A DNA stretch of 64,000 nucleotides from Lactonifactor sp. BIOML-A5 (GTDB lineage Bacteria > Bacillota > Clostridia > Lachnospirales > Lachnospiraceae). A model generated the notes under the pieces. The model did no database searches. It was not told where the DNA came from and saw nothing but the letters and a program-made list of their open reading frames with translations. Positions 1-7,405 of this stretch are shown piece by piece. Every line of letters starts with the position of its first letter. The stretch's first letter is position 1. The stretch spans positions 1 to 64,000 of the forward strand of contig NZ_WKYV01000002.1 in the NCBI RefSeq assembly GCF_009677585.1, given 5' to 3'. The position numbers were made by a program, and so were the translations under genes.

Positions 1-201
1 CCGGGGACGATTCCGGAGGAGTGACTAGAGAGTCTTAGGCAAAACCGGGATTCACGCAGGAGATTTTTTCGGCAGTCAGGGCCGAAAAAAAGTGAGCATG
101 GGCAGAGAATGCACATCAAGCATTCTTTGCACATACGAACGGTGCTCCGGCGGGGATTCCGGTTTTGTCTTAGACTCTCTTCGCGACAGAGGTGTCCCCG
201 G
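1..201. ncRNA. Candidate structured RNA (large imperfect inverted repeat)
   Basis: The two ends are complementary. CCGGGGAC at position 1 pairs with GTCCCCGG ending at 201, and the stretch AGAGAGTCTTAGGCAAAACC (about 28-47) matches the reverse complement of about 155-174 with two changes. Inside are two more hairpins: TTTTTTCGGC/GCCGAAAAAA (about 65-91), and GAGCA...TGCTC enclosing AGAATGC/GCATTCT (about 94-149). This three-part fold argues for a structured RNA rather than coding sequence. I see no T-run after 201, so strand and ends are open, and the element may start before the window. I cannot assign a family; raiA-type or 6S-type RNAs are possibilities by size only. Confidence 0.5.
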
Positions 202-417
202 AACTTAAGCCTTCCTCCCGCCCGAACCAGCCAGCCCGCTGCCGCGGGATTCCTCTCACCGTCCCCCCGCCATCTCACACTTTCCGACTTGCATCACTTT
301 AAGCTGAAGTCCAAGCGCTACACTCCTAAATCCCAAGTTGCCACAACCACCTTGACAACTTTTCCCAAATATTGCATACTTGAATTTGCACCATATTCCA
401 CCAAAGGAGATCTTAAT

Positions 418-1371
418 ATGCTAATGTACCTATGGCTTATCGTTGGTTTTGTATTTTTAATTAAAGGGGCCGACTTTTTCGTAGAAGGCTCCTCCAGCGT
501 TGCCAAGCTTTTAAAAATACCTACTATAATAATAGGACTCACTATCGTTGCTTTCGGGACAAGTATGCCGGAGGCATCTGTGAGTATTACCGCTGCCATG
601 GCTGGAAAGAATGAGCTTTCGCTCAGCAACGTAATCGGCTCTAACATCTTTAACCTTCTTGTGGTAGCAGGAGCCAGTGCCGTACTGCGGCCCATTCACG
701 TGGAGAATTCTGTTTTGAAAAAGGACTTTCCTTTTTCTATATTTATAACCCTTGTTCTTCTTATTATGTGTATTCCCAGCAAGTTTCACAGCAGTAAAAT
801 TTCTGTTTTGACTCAGACAGAAGGAGTACTCCTGCTTTTGCTTTTTGCATTTTATCTCTACTGGACCGTTCGCCATGCCCTGAGGGCCCGCCATTGGATG
901 GCTGAGGATTCCGAACCCAGGGTCCTGTCTCCCCTCTGGACAATACTGTATATTATACTGGGACTGGCTGGCATCATCTGGGGAGGCAATCTTGTGGTAG
1001 ACAGTGCTACCGCCATTGCCCAGGCATTTGGACTCAGCGAGACCTTTATCGGCCTGACGATTGTGGCTCTGGGTACATCCCTTCCGGAGCTGGTTACCTC
1101 TGTTGTTGCTGCCCGCAAAGGGGAAAGTGACATTGCCATGGGCAATGTCATTGGGTCTAATATATTTAATCTGCTTTTAGTACTTGGGGCTTCCTGCACT
1201 CTCCATCCTGTAGCTGTCAACCTGTTTTCCGTGTATGACATTATTATTCTGATGGCTGTAAGTATTTTCACATACATTTTTGCCCTTCACAAGAGAACCT
1301 TGAGCAAAAAAGAAGGAGCACTTATGCTCCCTATGTACCTGGCCTTTTTCTGTTTTATTTCATTTCGGTAG
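418..1371 (+). CDS. Calcium/sodium antiporter, CaCA superfamily
   Basis: The 317-residue integral membrane protein has the two homologous alpha-repeats of the Ca2+/cation antiporter family. The first has GLTIVAFGTSMPEASVS followed by NVIGSNIFNLLVVAGAS; the second has GLTIVALGTSLPELVTS followed by NVIGSNIFNLLLVLGAS. The paired acidic residues (E in MPEA and LPEL) and the GSNIFN motifs form the ion pathway in this family. About ten hydrophobic segments are visible, split by a hydrophilic stretch near residues 150-165. The start at 418 is chosen because AAGGAGATCTTAAT precedes it; the reading frame stays open upstream to 109, but that part runs through the structured repeat and has no membrane-protein character. 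The ion exchanged (Ca2+, Na+ or K+) cannot be read from sequence. Confidence 0.9.
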   Translation: MLMYLWLIVGFVFLIKGADFFVEGSSSVAKLLKIPTIIIGLTIVAFGTSMPEASVSITAAMAGKNELSLSNVIGSNIFNLLVVAGASAVLRPIHVENSVLKKDFPFSIFITLVLLIMCIPSKFHSSKISVLTQTEGVLLLLLFAFYLYWTVRHALRARHWMAEDSEPRVLSPLWTILYIILGLAGIIWGGNLVVDSATAIAQAFGLSETFIGLTIVALGTSLPELVTSVVAARKGESDIAMGNVIGSNIFNLLLVLGASCTLHPVAVNLFSVYDIIILMAVSIFTYIFALHKRTLSKKEGALMLPMYLAFFCFISFR

Positions 1372-1392
1372 ATGCTAAAGTTGAACAAATTC

Positions 1393-1436
1393 GAACAACC
1401 GCCATATCCTCTTATTTTCAGATACAACGGTTGTTC
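1393..1436 (+). terminator. Probable terminator after the antiporter gene
   Basis: GAACAACCG (1393-1401) and CGGTTGTTC (1428-1436) form a perfect 9-bp stem 20 bases after the stop codon, followed by a T-rich stretch. The loop is long (26 bases), so termination may be inefficient. Confidence 0.5.
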
Positions 1437-1439
1437 TAA

Positions 1440-2406
1440 TGTTCTTCTTTATTCAATTTTCTACTTTCCTTTTCTTTTTAGTCTATGAATAAGTTTCTTT
1501 GATATTAATTAGTTACTATCAACAGTTACACTATAGTTACTAATTATCTATATCAATTCACATTTCGTGTTTCCCTGCTATAAATCACTGGGATTTATTG
1601 AAAGTTTTGTATCATTTATCTATACGAGCTAATTCGATATAAATAGGATAATATAAAGTTTCTAATTTATAAATCACGTGTTATAAATCTTCCAAATGCT
1701 TATTTATATAATTTCATTCGATATAGGAACTTGTTACCAAATGGATATCAACCTCTTCTTTTATTATACCTTCATTTATTATATAAACATCACATTTTTT
1801 TAAAATATATTTCTTCACATATATTTTAAAACCTTTATACTATTTTTGTGGTAATTATTCAATATGAGGACTCTTTGATACGTTACCTGATATGCTTTTC
1901 CTACTACAATATCTTTTATGAGGATTTCTCTTTTTTCTTCCTATATACCAGGTCTTTCTACAGGGAATTAAGCCTTACCACTCTCATATTGATTATTAGA
2001 TTCATTCGTTCCCAATGGACTAATCCTCCTTTACTATTTCTATTCAAATATTACTTTTTTTCCTCCACATCCTTTCCTGATTTCTTTTTCTTTTGTTCTT
2101 ATCTTGTACTCTCAATACACATAAAGTTCAAAGTACTTTGAAATCCTTTAGATGCTTTGTTTCATCTTTCTAAGAAGATTTATCTTCTCTGGTTAGAAAA
2201 TGAATATGAAGTAATATTTTCTCTTTAGTTGTTTGTATCTCTCTTGTTTATGTATTTATAATAGCAGAGAGGGTTGTATTTGTCAATATACTTTTTAAAA
2301 AAGTTTATGTTTTTTTATAACGATATTTTTAATATTTTTTGCACAGTTTATTTTATAAATTTTCATGAATTGTACTCGCAATTTTGACAAGTTAATTATA
2401 TTCAGA
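1440..2406. other. AT-rich stretch of about 1 kb without a convincing gene
   Basis: The composition is far more AT-rich than both neighbours and stop codons are frequent in all frames. A 97-codon open frame on the plus strand (1848-2141) has no ribosome site and is low-complexity Phe/Tyr/Ser, so I do not call it. A perfect 12-bp inverted repeat (1799-1810/1819-1830) lies inside. On the minus strand there is a good promoter (2258-2286). Further along that strand, AAAGGAGGAT precedes a TTG-initiated frame of only 15 codons. The stretch may be a decayed gene, an untranslated RNA or a spacer. Confidence 0.5.
2258..2286 (-). promoter_or_regulatory. Near-consensus sigma-A promoter reading into the AT-rich gap
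   Basis: On the minus strand TTGACA (2281-2286) is followed after exactly 17 bases by TATTAT (2258-2263). It points away from the hydratase gene, whose terminator lies behind it, and no gene follows for about 900 bases on that strand. Confidence 0.55.
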
Positions 2407-2445
2407 CAAAGAAAGACCGGATGAGTGCTTTCGCTCTCCCCGGCC
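2407..2445 (-). terminator. Terminator of the hydratase gene
   Basis: On the minus strand GGCCGG pairs with CCGGTC around a GC-rich loop (2415-2445), directly followed by TTTCTTTG, 24 bases past the stop codon. Confidence 0.65.
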
Positions 2446-2469
2446 ATTTTCTCTCAGTATGTTCCGCGG

Positions 2470-4761
2470 TTATCCTCTGCGGTTATAGTTAATCAGACAT
2501 CCCTTCAGGATAATCTCTCTCTCATCATCGGTAAGCTCACCTAATGTAAGGGTGAAAGGGGTTAATTTCTCTCCTACCGCATATGCGGTAATCTCGGAAT
2601 CCTTGTTCTCTACAGCTGATTTGATGCCCGGCACCAGAATATAACTGCCGTTGGCAAAGGGCAGTTCTCCTTCCTGGATCAGGAAAGGCAGCATCCCCCA
2701 GTTAATCAGGTTAGAGCGATATCTCTTTGTGGCATATTCGTTGGCAATGTTCGCCCATCCGCCCAGCACCTTCTGGCAGGAGGCCGCTTGTTCTCTGGCC
2801 GATCCGTCACCAGGCTTTACGGCAAAAATAGTACTTCCCACACCAATATTTCCTTTTCCTATCTCAGGATACTGAGCCTGGATGGTCTCCATAACTGGTT
2901 TCAGCTCCGGCAGAGCTTCCAGCGGACAGGTACCGGCCTCAACAGCCTTCTGTGCTTTCTGTACTTCCTTGGCTCTTCCCACGTAAGCAGGATCCTTTCT
3001 GGAGAGGGTGAACTCAGCCAGTCCCAGAGGATTGGAACGGTAGGATGAGGTCTCGCCGGAAGGAATAAGTTCGTCTGTTGTTGTAACAGGATCGTGAATC
3101 TCAGATACAACCTTTAAAATCAGATTCTCTGCCAGCGGGGACATTTCAGGCCAGTCTTTGATATTTGGACCAAACTGAATCTCCACATTGGGATCTGCCA
3201 CTCCTTTGCTGTCAAATACCCGGTTGTCATAAATTGCTTTATCAAAATGGTACTGGGGTTTTCTGTAGCTGCCTGCGTATTCGGTAGCTGCTGTGAGATA
3301 TCCCTTATTCGCCGCTGTGGCAGCTATGGAACGGGCGTCCATAAGTGCAACGGAGGAAATCTGTCCATTCTGGATCTTAGAACCCTCTCTGTTGGGGAAG
3401 TTTCTGGTGGAATGACGGATACTGAAAGCGTTGTTGGCAGGCGTATCGCCGGCTCCGAAGCAGGGTCCGCAGAATGCCGTTTTCACAATAGCACCGGTCT
3501 CAATTAAGGTCGCCAGGGTGCCGTTTTTGGCAAGCTCCATATAGATTGGCGTGCTGGCAGGGTATACACTTAAGGTAAAGGCATCTGCCCCAATGCTGGC
3601 GCCTTTGAGAATATCCGCGGCATCACAGATGTTCTCGAAGCCTCCGCCTGCACAGCCTGCGATGATGCCCTGTTCTACATACAGTCTGCCGTCTTTTACC
3701 TTATCTTTTAAGGTAAACGGCACCTTTCCGTCCAGACTTACCTGAGCTTTCTTCTCCACATCATCCAGAATATCCATAAGATTGGCATTGAGTTCATCAA
3801 TGGTATAGGTATTGCTCGGGTGGAAGGGCATAGCAATCATAGGACGGATCTTGTTCAAATCCACGTAAACCATGCCGTCGTAATACGCCACCGCGCCCGG
3901 CGCCAGCTCCCTGTACTCCTCCGGTCTCTTGTGGATCTCATAGAATTCTTTGATCGCATCATCTGTCTTCCAGATTGAAGAGAGGCATGTAGTCTCTGTT
4001 GTCATAACATCAACGCCGATTCTGAAATCTGCACTGAGCTTTTCAACCCCGGGGCCTACAAACTCCATCACCTTATTCTTTACATATCCGTTGGCAAATA
4101 CAGCGCCGATAATAGCCAGAGCCACATCCTGAGGACCTACACCCGGGATAGGTTCCCCTGTAAGATATACGCCCACAACCCCAGGCATATTAATGTCATA
4201 GGTTTGTCCCAGAAGCTGCTTTACCAATTCCGGGCCGCCTTCGCCCATAGCCATGGTTCCAAGGGCGCCGTAGCGGGTATGGCTGTCAGAGCCCAGGATC
4301 ATCTTTCCCCCTCCGGCCAGCATCTCACGGGCAAACTGGTGAATAACGGCCTGGTGCGGAGGTACGTAAACGCCCCCATATTTCTTTGCACAGGTCAGAC
4401 CAAACATGTGATCGTCCTCGTTGATTGTTCCTCCCACTGCACACAGAGAATTGTGACAGTTTGTCAGCACATAAGGTACAGGAAACTTTTCCAGCCCTGA
4501 AGCCCTGGCGGTCTGGATGATACCTACAAAGGTAATATCGTGGGAAGTCAGCTTATCAAATTTGACGGTAAGCTTCTCCATATTGCCGGAGGTATTATGC
4601 TCCTTTAAAATCCCGTAGGCAATGGTATTCCTGGCTGCTTCTTCTTTTGTCGGCGCCTGTCCGCCCAGCTTGCTTTTTAAGGCGGCCTGCCCATCGCTGG
4701 TATCCGGAATGATCTCAGTTCCGTTTACCAGATAAGCACCTGTGTCGTATAATTGTATCAT
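2470..4761 (-). CDS. Aconitase-family hydratase (4Fe-4S)
   Basis: The 763-residue cytosolic protein has the aconitase/isopropylmalate isomerase fold. SDSHT lies at about 158-162. The three cluster cysteines are visible at 370 (GCAGGG) and at 431 and 434 ([10 protein letters not shown]), which would hold a [4Fe-4S] cluster with one open iron. The C-terminal swivel part has the substrate-binding segment [12 protein letters not shown]. Length and motifs fit the stand-alone hydratase group related to E. coli YbhJ and bacterial aconitases, rather than the two-subunit LeuCD type. The exact substrate (citrate/isocitrate or another hydroxy-diacid) is not decided by sequence. AGGAGGACAAGCAGC precedes the ATG. 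The next gene upstream on the same strand is a CdaR-like regulator, a family that controls organic-acid genes, so regulation by that protein is likely. Confidence 0.85.
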   Translation of the reverse strand: MIQLYDTGAYLVNGTEIIPDTSDGQAALKSKLGGQAPTKEEAARNTIAYGILKEHNTSGNMEKLTVKFDKLTSHDITFVGIIQTARASGLEKFPVPYVLTNCHNSLCAVGGTINEDDHMFGLTCAKKYGGVYVPPHQAVIHQFAREMLAGGGKMILGSDSHTRYGALGTMAMGEGGPELVKQLLGQTYDINMPGVVGVYLTGEPIPGVGPQDVALAIIGAVFANGYVKNKVMEFVGPGVEKLSADFRIGVDVMTTETTCLSSIWKTDDAIKEFYEIHKRPEEYRELAPGAVAYYDGMVYVDLNKIRPMIAMPFHPSNTYTIDELNANLMDILDDVEKKAQVSLDGKVPFTLKDKVKDGRLYVEQGIIAGCAGGGFENICDAADILKGASIGADAFTLSVYPASTPIYMELAKNGTLATLIETGAIVKTAFCGPCFGAGDTPANNAFSIRHSTRNFPNREGSKIQNGQISSVALMDARSIAATAANKGYLTAATEYAGSYRKPQYHFDKAIYDNRVFDSKGVADPNVEIQFGPNIKDWPEMSPLAENLILKVVSEIHDPVTTTDELIPSGETSSYRSNPLGLAEFTLSRKDPAYVGRAKEVQKAQKAVEAGTCPLEALPELKPVMETIQAQYPEIGKGNIGVGSTIFAVKPGDGSAREQAASCQKVLGGWANIANEYATKRYRSNLINWGMLPFLIQEGELPFANGSYILVPGIKSAVENKDSEITAYAVGEKLTPFTLTLGELTDDEREIILKGCLINYNRRG

Positions 4762-4913
4762 GCTGCTTGTCCTCCTGATTTTTCTTTATTTTCTAAGCAT
4801 TTTATACCTTACTGTGCGGTGTGCGCCCTGGGTGTCAGCTTTGCACCCGGCAGCACCGTAGCTCAGACCCAAGCCTGCTGTAAGATATGCTGTGAAAAAC
4901 AATGTTCAAACGA
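4762..4913 (-). promoter_or_regulatory. Leader of the hydratase gene with a GC-rich hairpin
   Basis: Between the regulator stop and the hydratase start the minus strand can form a stem: GGTGC, GCC and GGGTG pair back to CACCC, GGGC and GCACACC around the loop CAAAGCTGA. TATAAA follows about 40 bases before the ribosome site. It may be an operator or leader structure; no known riboswitch motif is recognised. Confidence 0.35.
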
Positions 4914-5999
4914 TTACCCCTGATTCTTCAGGAACTCCATATAGCTGGTTACCATTAAGGCGATCTTAAAGGTCAGAGCGTCCTCAAATACTCTCACATC
5001 CAGCCCGGTACTCTTCTGAATCTTTTCCAGACGGTACACCAGTGTATTTCTGTGCAGGAACAGCTGGCGGGATGTCTCGGAGATGTTCAGACTGTTGTCG
5101 AAAAACTTGTTAATGGTAATCAGAGTCTCATCATCCAGGCATTCCGGCAGCTTGCCCCCGAACACCTCTTTGATAAACATCTCGCACAGAGGCAGAGGCA
5201 GCTGGTAAATCAGCCGACCGATCCCAAGATTATTATACCCTATAATTGTTTTCTCCGCATAAAATATCTTTCCTACATCCAGAGCCATCTTGGCCTCTTT
5301 GTAAGAACGGGAGACATCTCTAATCTCATGCACAATATTGCCGTAGGCTACCCGTACCTGAGACATGGCCTCTGCATTGAGCATGTCTACGATCATGTGA
5401 GAGACTTTTTCCACGCTTTCATAGGAATCACTTTCCTCCAGCTCCCGGACGAGTATTATGTTCTTCTCGTCGATTGCAGTTATAAAGTCATTCACTCTGC
5501 CCAGGAAAAGATTTTTCAGGGTTTCCATCGCGCTCTGATCCTTTTCGTACTTAGTCTCTATGATGAGCACGACTCTCTTAGCCTCCACTGCTATGTGCAG
5601 CTTTTTGGCTCTGTTATATACATCCACTAACAATAAATTATCCAGAATCAGGTTCTGGATGAAATTAGATTTATCGAATCTTTCTTTATAAGCAATAATC
5701 AGATTCTGAATACTGCTTACGGCTACCCGGCCTATCATATAGGCATCGTCGCTGCTGCCTCTGGCAACTAATACATATTCAACCATCTGGTTATCGTATA
5801 TCTTAAAAAAATGATATCCCTGTATGACCTGGCTGTCTGCCATTGATTCCACAAACTCGTGGACATCTACTGCTGCCATGTCATCATCCGGGAACGTAGC
5901 GGCCACAGTCTTTCCATCCACATCCATTACACACAGATCAATCCTTGTGATCGCTCTCAATTCCTCCAGAGTCTTTTGAATTACTTGACTTGATATCAT
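4914..5999 (-). CDS. CdaR/PucR-type transcriptional regulator
   Basis: The 361-residue protein has the architecture of sugar-diacid regulators. The N-terminal sensory half (about 1-115) resembles the putative diacid-recognition domain; a GGDEF-like middle region follows (about 130-270). The C-terminal PucR helix-turn-helix (about 300-345) contains SLNISETSRQLFLHRNTLVYRL, of which LHRNT and LVYRL are the family hallmarks. Such proteins usually activate genes for uptake or breakdown of organic acids such as glycerate or glucarate. It lies immediately upstream of the aconitase-family hydratase, on the same strand, so that gene is the likely target. A perfect 16-bp palindrome 54-69 bases upstream of its start may be its own operator. 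Confidence 0.85.
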   Translation of the reverse strand: MISSQVIQKTLEELRAITRIDLCVMDVDGKTVAATFPDDDMAAVDVHEFVESMADSQVIQGYHFFKIYDNQMVEYVLVARGSSDDAYMIGRVAVSSIQNLIIAYKERFDKSNFIQNLILDNLLLVDVYNRAKKLHIAVEAKRVVLIIETKYEKDQSAMETLKNLFLGRVNDFITAIDEKNIILVRELEESDSYESVEKVSHMIVDMLNAEAMSQVRVAYGNIVHEIRDVSRSYKEAKMALDVGKIFYAEKTIIGYNNLGIGRLIYQLPLPLCEMFIKEVFGGKLPECLDDETLITINKFFDNSLNISETSRQLFLHRNTLVYRLEKIQKSTGLDVRVFEDALTFKIALMVTSYMEFLKNQG

Positions 6000-6052
6000 G
6001 GAATCCCATCCTTTCGGTAATTAGACTTTTATAGCTAATAATATATATCATT

Positions 6053-6068
6053 TTGCGCAATTGCGCAA
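6053..6068. promoter_or_regulatory. Perfect 16-bp palindrome TTGCGCAATTGCGCAA
   Basis: Two abutting copies of the palindrome TTGCGCAA make a 16-bp perfect dyad 54 bases upstream of the CdaR-like gene and just past the terminator of the ATPase gene. Its position over the presumed -35 region suggests a regulator binding site; the protein that binds is not known. Confidence 0.5.
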
Positions 6069-6070
6069 GA

Positions 6071-6105
6071 ATAAACCGCCGCACTGCGTAACGCAAGTGC
6101 GGCGG
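6071..6105 (-). terminator. Strong terminator of the ATPase gene
   Basis: On the minus strand CCGCCGCACTTGCGT pairs with ACGCAGTGCGGCGG (6076-6105, one bulge), a very GC-rich stem followed by TTTATTCTT. Confidence 0.85.
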
Positions 6106-6123
6106 CCTACACGGCATCTGTTA

Positions 6124-7236
6124 TTAATTGGTAATAACCAGCTCTGTTTCTTTATCAAAAATATGAACTTTTTCCATATCCAGTGCAAATTTAACGGTAT
6201 CACCCGTTCTCGCTGTGGTACGGGGATCCACTCTGGCTGTCATGGGGAAGCCCTCAACATCAAAGTATAAGTATACTTCTGCACCCAGAAGCTCATACAC
6301 TTTAATGGTAGACTCAACCACACTGTTGGGTGACATCTCAATAAAGCTCTCGGAATCATGTACATTCTCAGGACGGATACCCATAACAACGGTCTTTCCG
6401 TCATATCCGCCGTCAATGACTGCTTTTGCCTTAGAAGCAGGCAGTTTCACAGTTGTGTTTCCAACCTTGACGGATGCTTCCTTTCCATTCACGGATACTA
6501 CTCCGTCCATGAAGTTCATCTGCGGAGAGCCGATAAATCCGGCAACAAACAAGTTGCATGGCGCATTATATAAATTCTGAGGGGTATCTACCTGCTGTAC
6601 CACACCGTCTTTCATTACAACGATTCTGGTACCCAGGGTCATAGCCTCTGTCTGGTCATGGGTTACATAGATAATGGTTGCGCCTAATCTTTCGTGAAGC
6701 TTGGAAATCTCAATACGCATCTGCACTCTCAGTTTGGCGTCCAGGTTTGATAAAGGCTCATCCATAAGGAATACTTTAGGCTCACGCACAATGGCACGTC
6801 CCATAGCAACACGCTGTCTCTGGCCTCCGGAAAGAGCTTTTGGCTTACGATCCAACAGTTTCTCCAGATCCAAAATTCTTGCGGCTTCCTTCACCATCTT
6901 GTCGATCTGATCTTTGGGAACTTTTCTGAGCTTCAGTCCAAATGCCATGTTATCGTAAACTGTCATATGAGGATACAGAGCATAGTTCTGGAATACCATT
7001 GCAATATCCCTGTCTTTTGGCTCTACATCATTCACTACCTTATCCCCTATCTTCAGCGTACCGCCTGAGATCTCTTCCAGACCGGCGATCATACGAAGGG
7101 TAGTGGACTTACCGCATCCTGAAGGGCCTACAAAGATGATAAATTCTTTATCTTCAATCTCCAGATTAAAGTCTTTTACCGCCTCGAATCCGTTGGGATA
7201 TGTCTTGTTGATATGTTGTAAGGATAAACTTGCCAT
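6124..7236 (-). CDS. ugpC: Sugar ABC importer ATPase, MsmX/UgpC family
   Basis: The 370-residue protein is a CUT1-type ATP-binding subunit. Visible are Walker [10 protein letters not shown] (about 38-46), the Q-loop in [13 protein letters not shown], the signature [14 protein letters not shown] (about 134), Walker [16 protein letters not shown], and the H-loop [11 protein letters not shown]-terminal OB-fold regulatory part has the [10 protein letters not shown] segment. It is a single-gene unit with its own promoter and strong terminator and has no permease or binding protein next to it. In Gram-positives such orphan ATPases serve several sugar importers. Two importers in this window (21.2-25.4 kb and 60.4-63.6 kb) lack an ATPase gene, so it is a good candidate to power both. 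AGGAGGAGTTTAAA precedes the ATG. Confidence 0.93.
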   Translation of the reverse strand: MASLSLQHINKTYPNGFEAVKDFNLEIEDKEFIIFVGPSGCGKSTTLRMIAGLEEISGGTLKIGDKVVNDVEPKDRDIAMVFQNYALYPHMTVYDNMAFGLKLRKVPKDQIDKMVKEAARILDLEKLLDRKPKALSGGQRQRVAMGRAIVREPKVFLMDEPLSNLDAKLRVQMRIEISKLHERLGATIIYVTHDQTEAMTLGTRIVVMKDGVVQQVDTPQNLYNAPCNLFVAGFIGSPQMNFMDGVVSVNGKEASVKVGNTTVKLPASKAKAVIDGGYDGKTVVMGIRPENVHDSESFIEMSPNSVVESTIKVYELLGAEVYLYFDVEGFPMTARVDPRTTARTGDTVKFALDMEKVHIFDKETELVITN

Positions 7237-7284
7237 TTTAAACTCCTCCTAGCTTTCGGTTCGTTGTATTCATTAACTGTACCT

Positions 7285-7293
7285 AGTATAACA
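7285..7293 (-). promoter_or_regulatory. Extended -10 promoter of the ATPase gene
   Basis: On the minus strand TGTTATACT is an extended -10 element about 50 bases upstream of the start codon; no good -35 box is paired with it. Confidence 0.45.
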
Positions 7294-7405
7294 CTAAGTT
7301 CCGAATTCATACCATGGTTCAAATACACAAAGATTCCCGCTTGTCCTTGTCAAGATTACGGTTGGATTGTCACTTTAACGAATTCCATATAAAATACTGT
7401 ACAAT

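Noticed and set aside
109..417. Long N-terminal extension of the antiporter reading frame
   Set aside because: It runs through the structured repeat, has Arg/Ser-rich non-membrane composition and no ribosome site; the start at 418 has AAGGAGATCTTAAT before it.
1848..2141. 97-codon open frame in the AT-rich gap
   Set aside because: Low-complexity Phe/Tyr/Ser composition, no ribosome site, and AT-rich DNA gives such frames by chance.
4762..4913. Known riboswitch upstream of the hydratase gene
   Set aside because: A hairpin can form, but no conserved aptamer motif of any family I know is visible.
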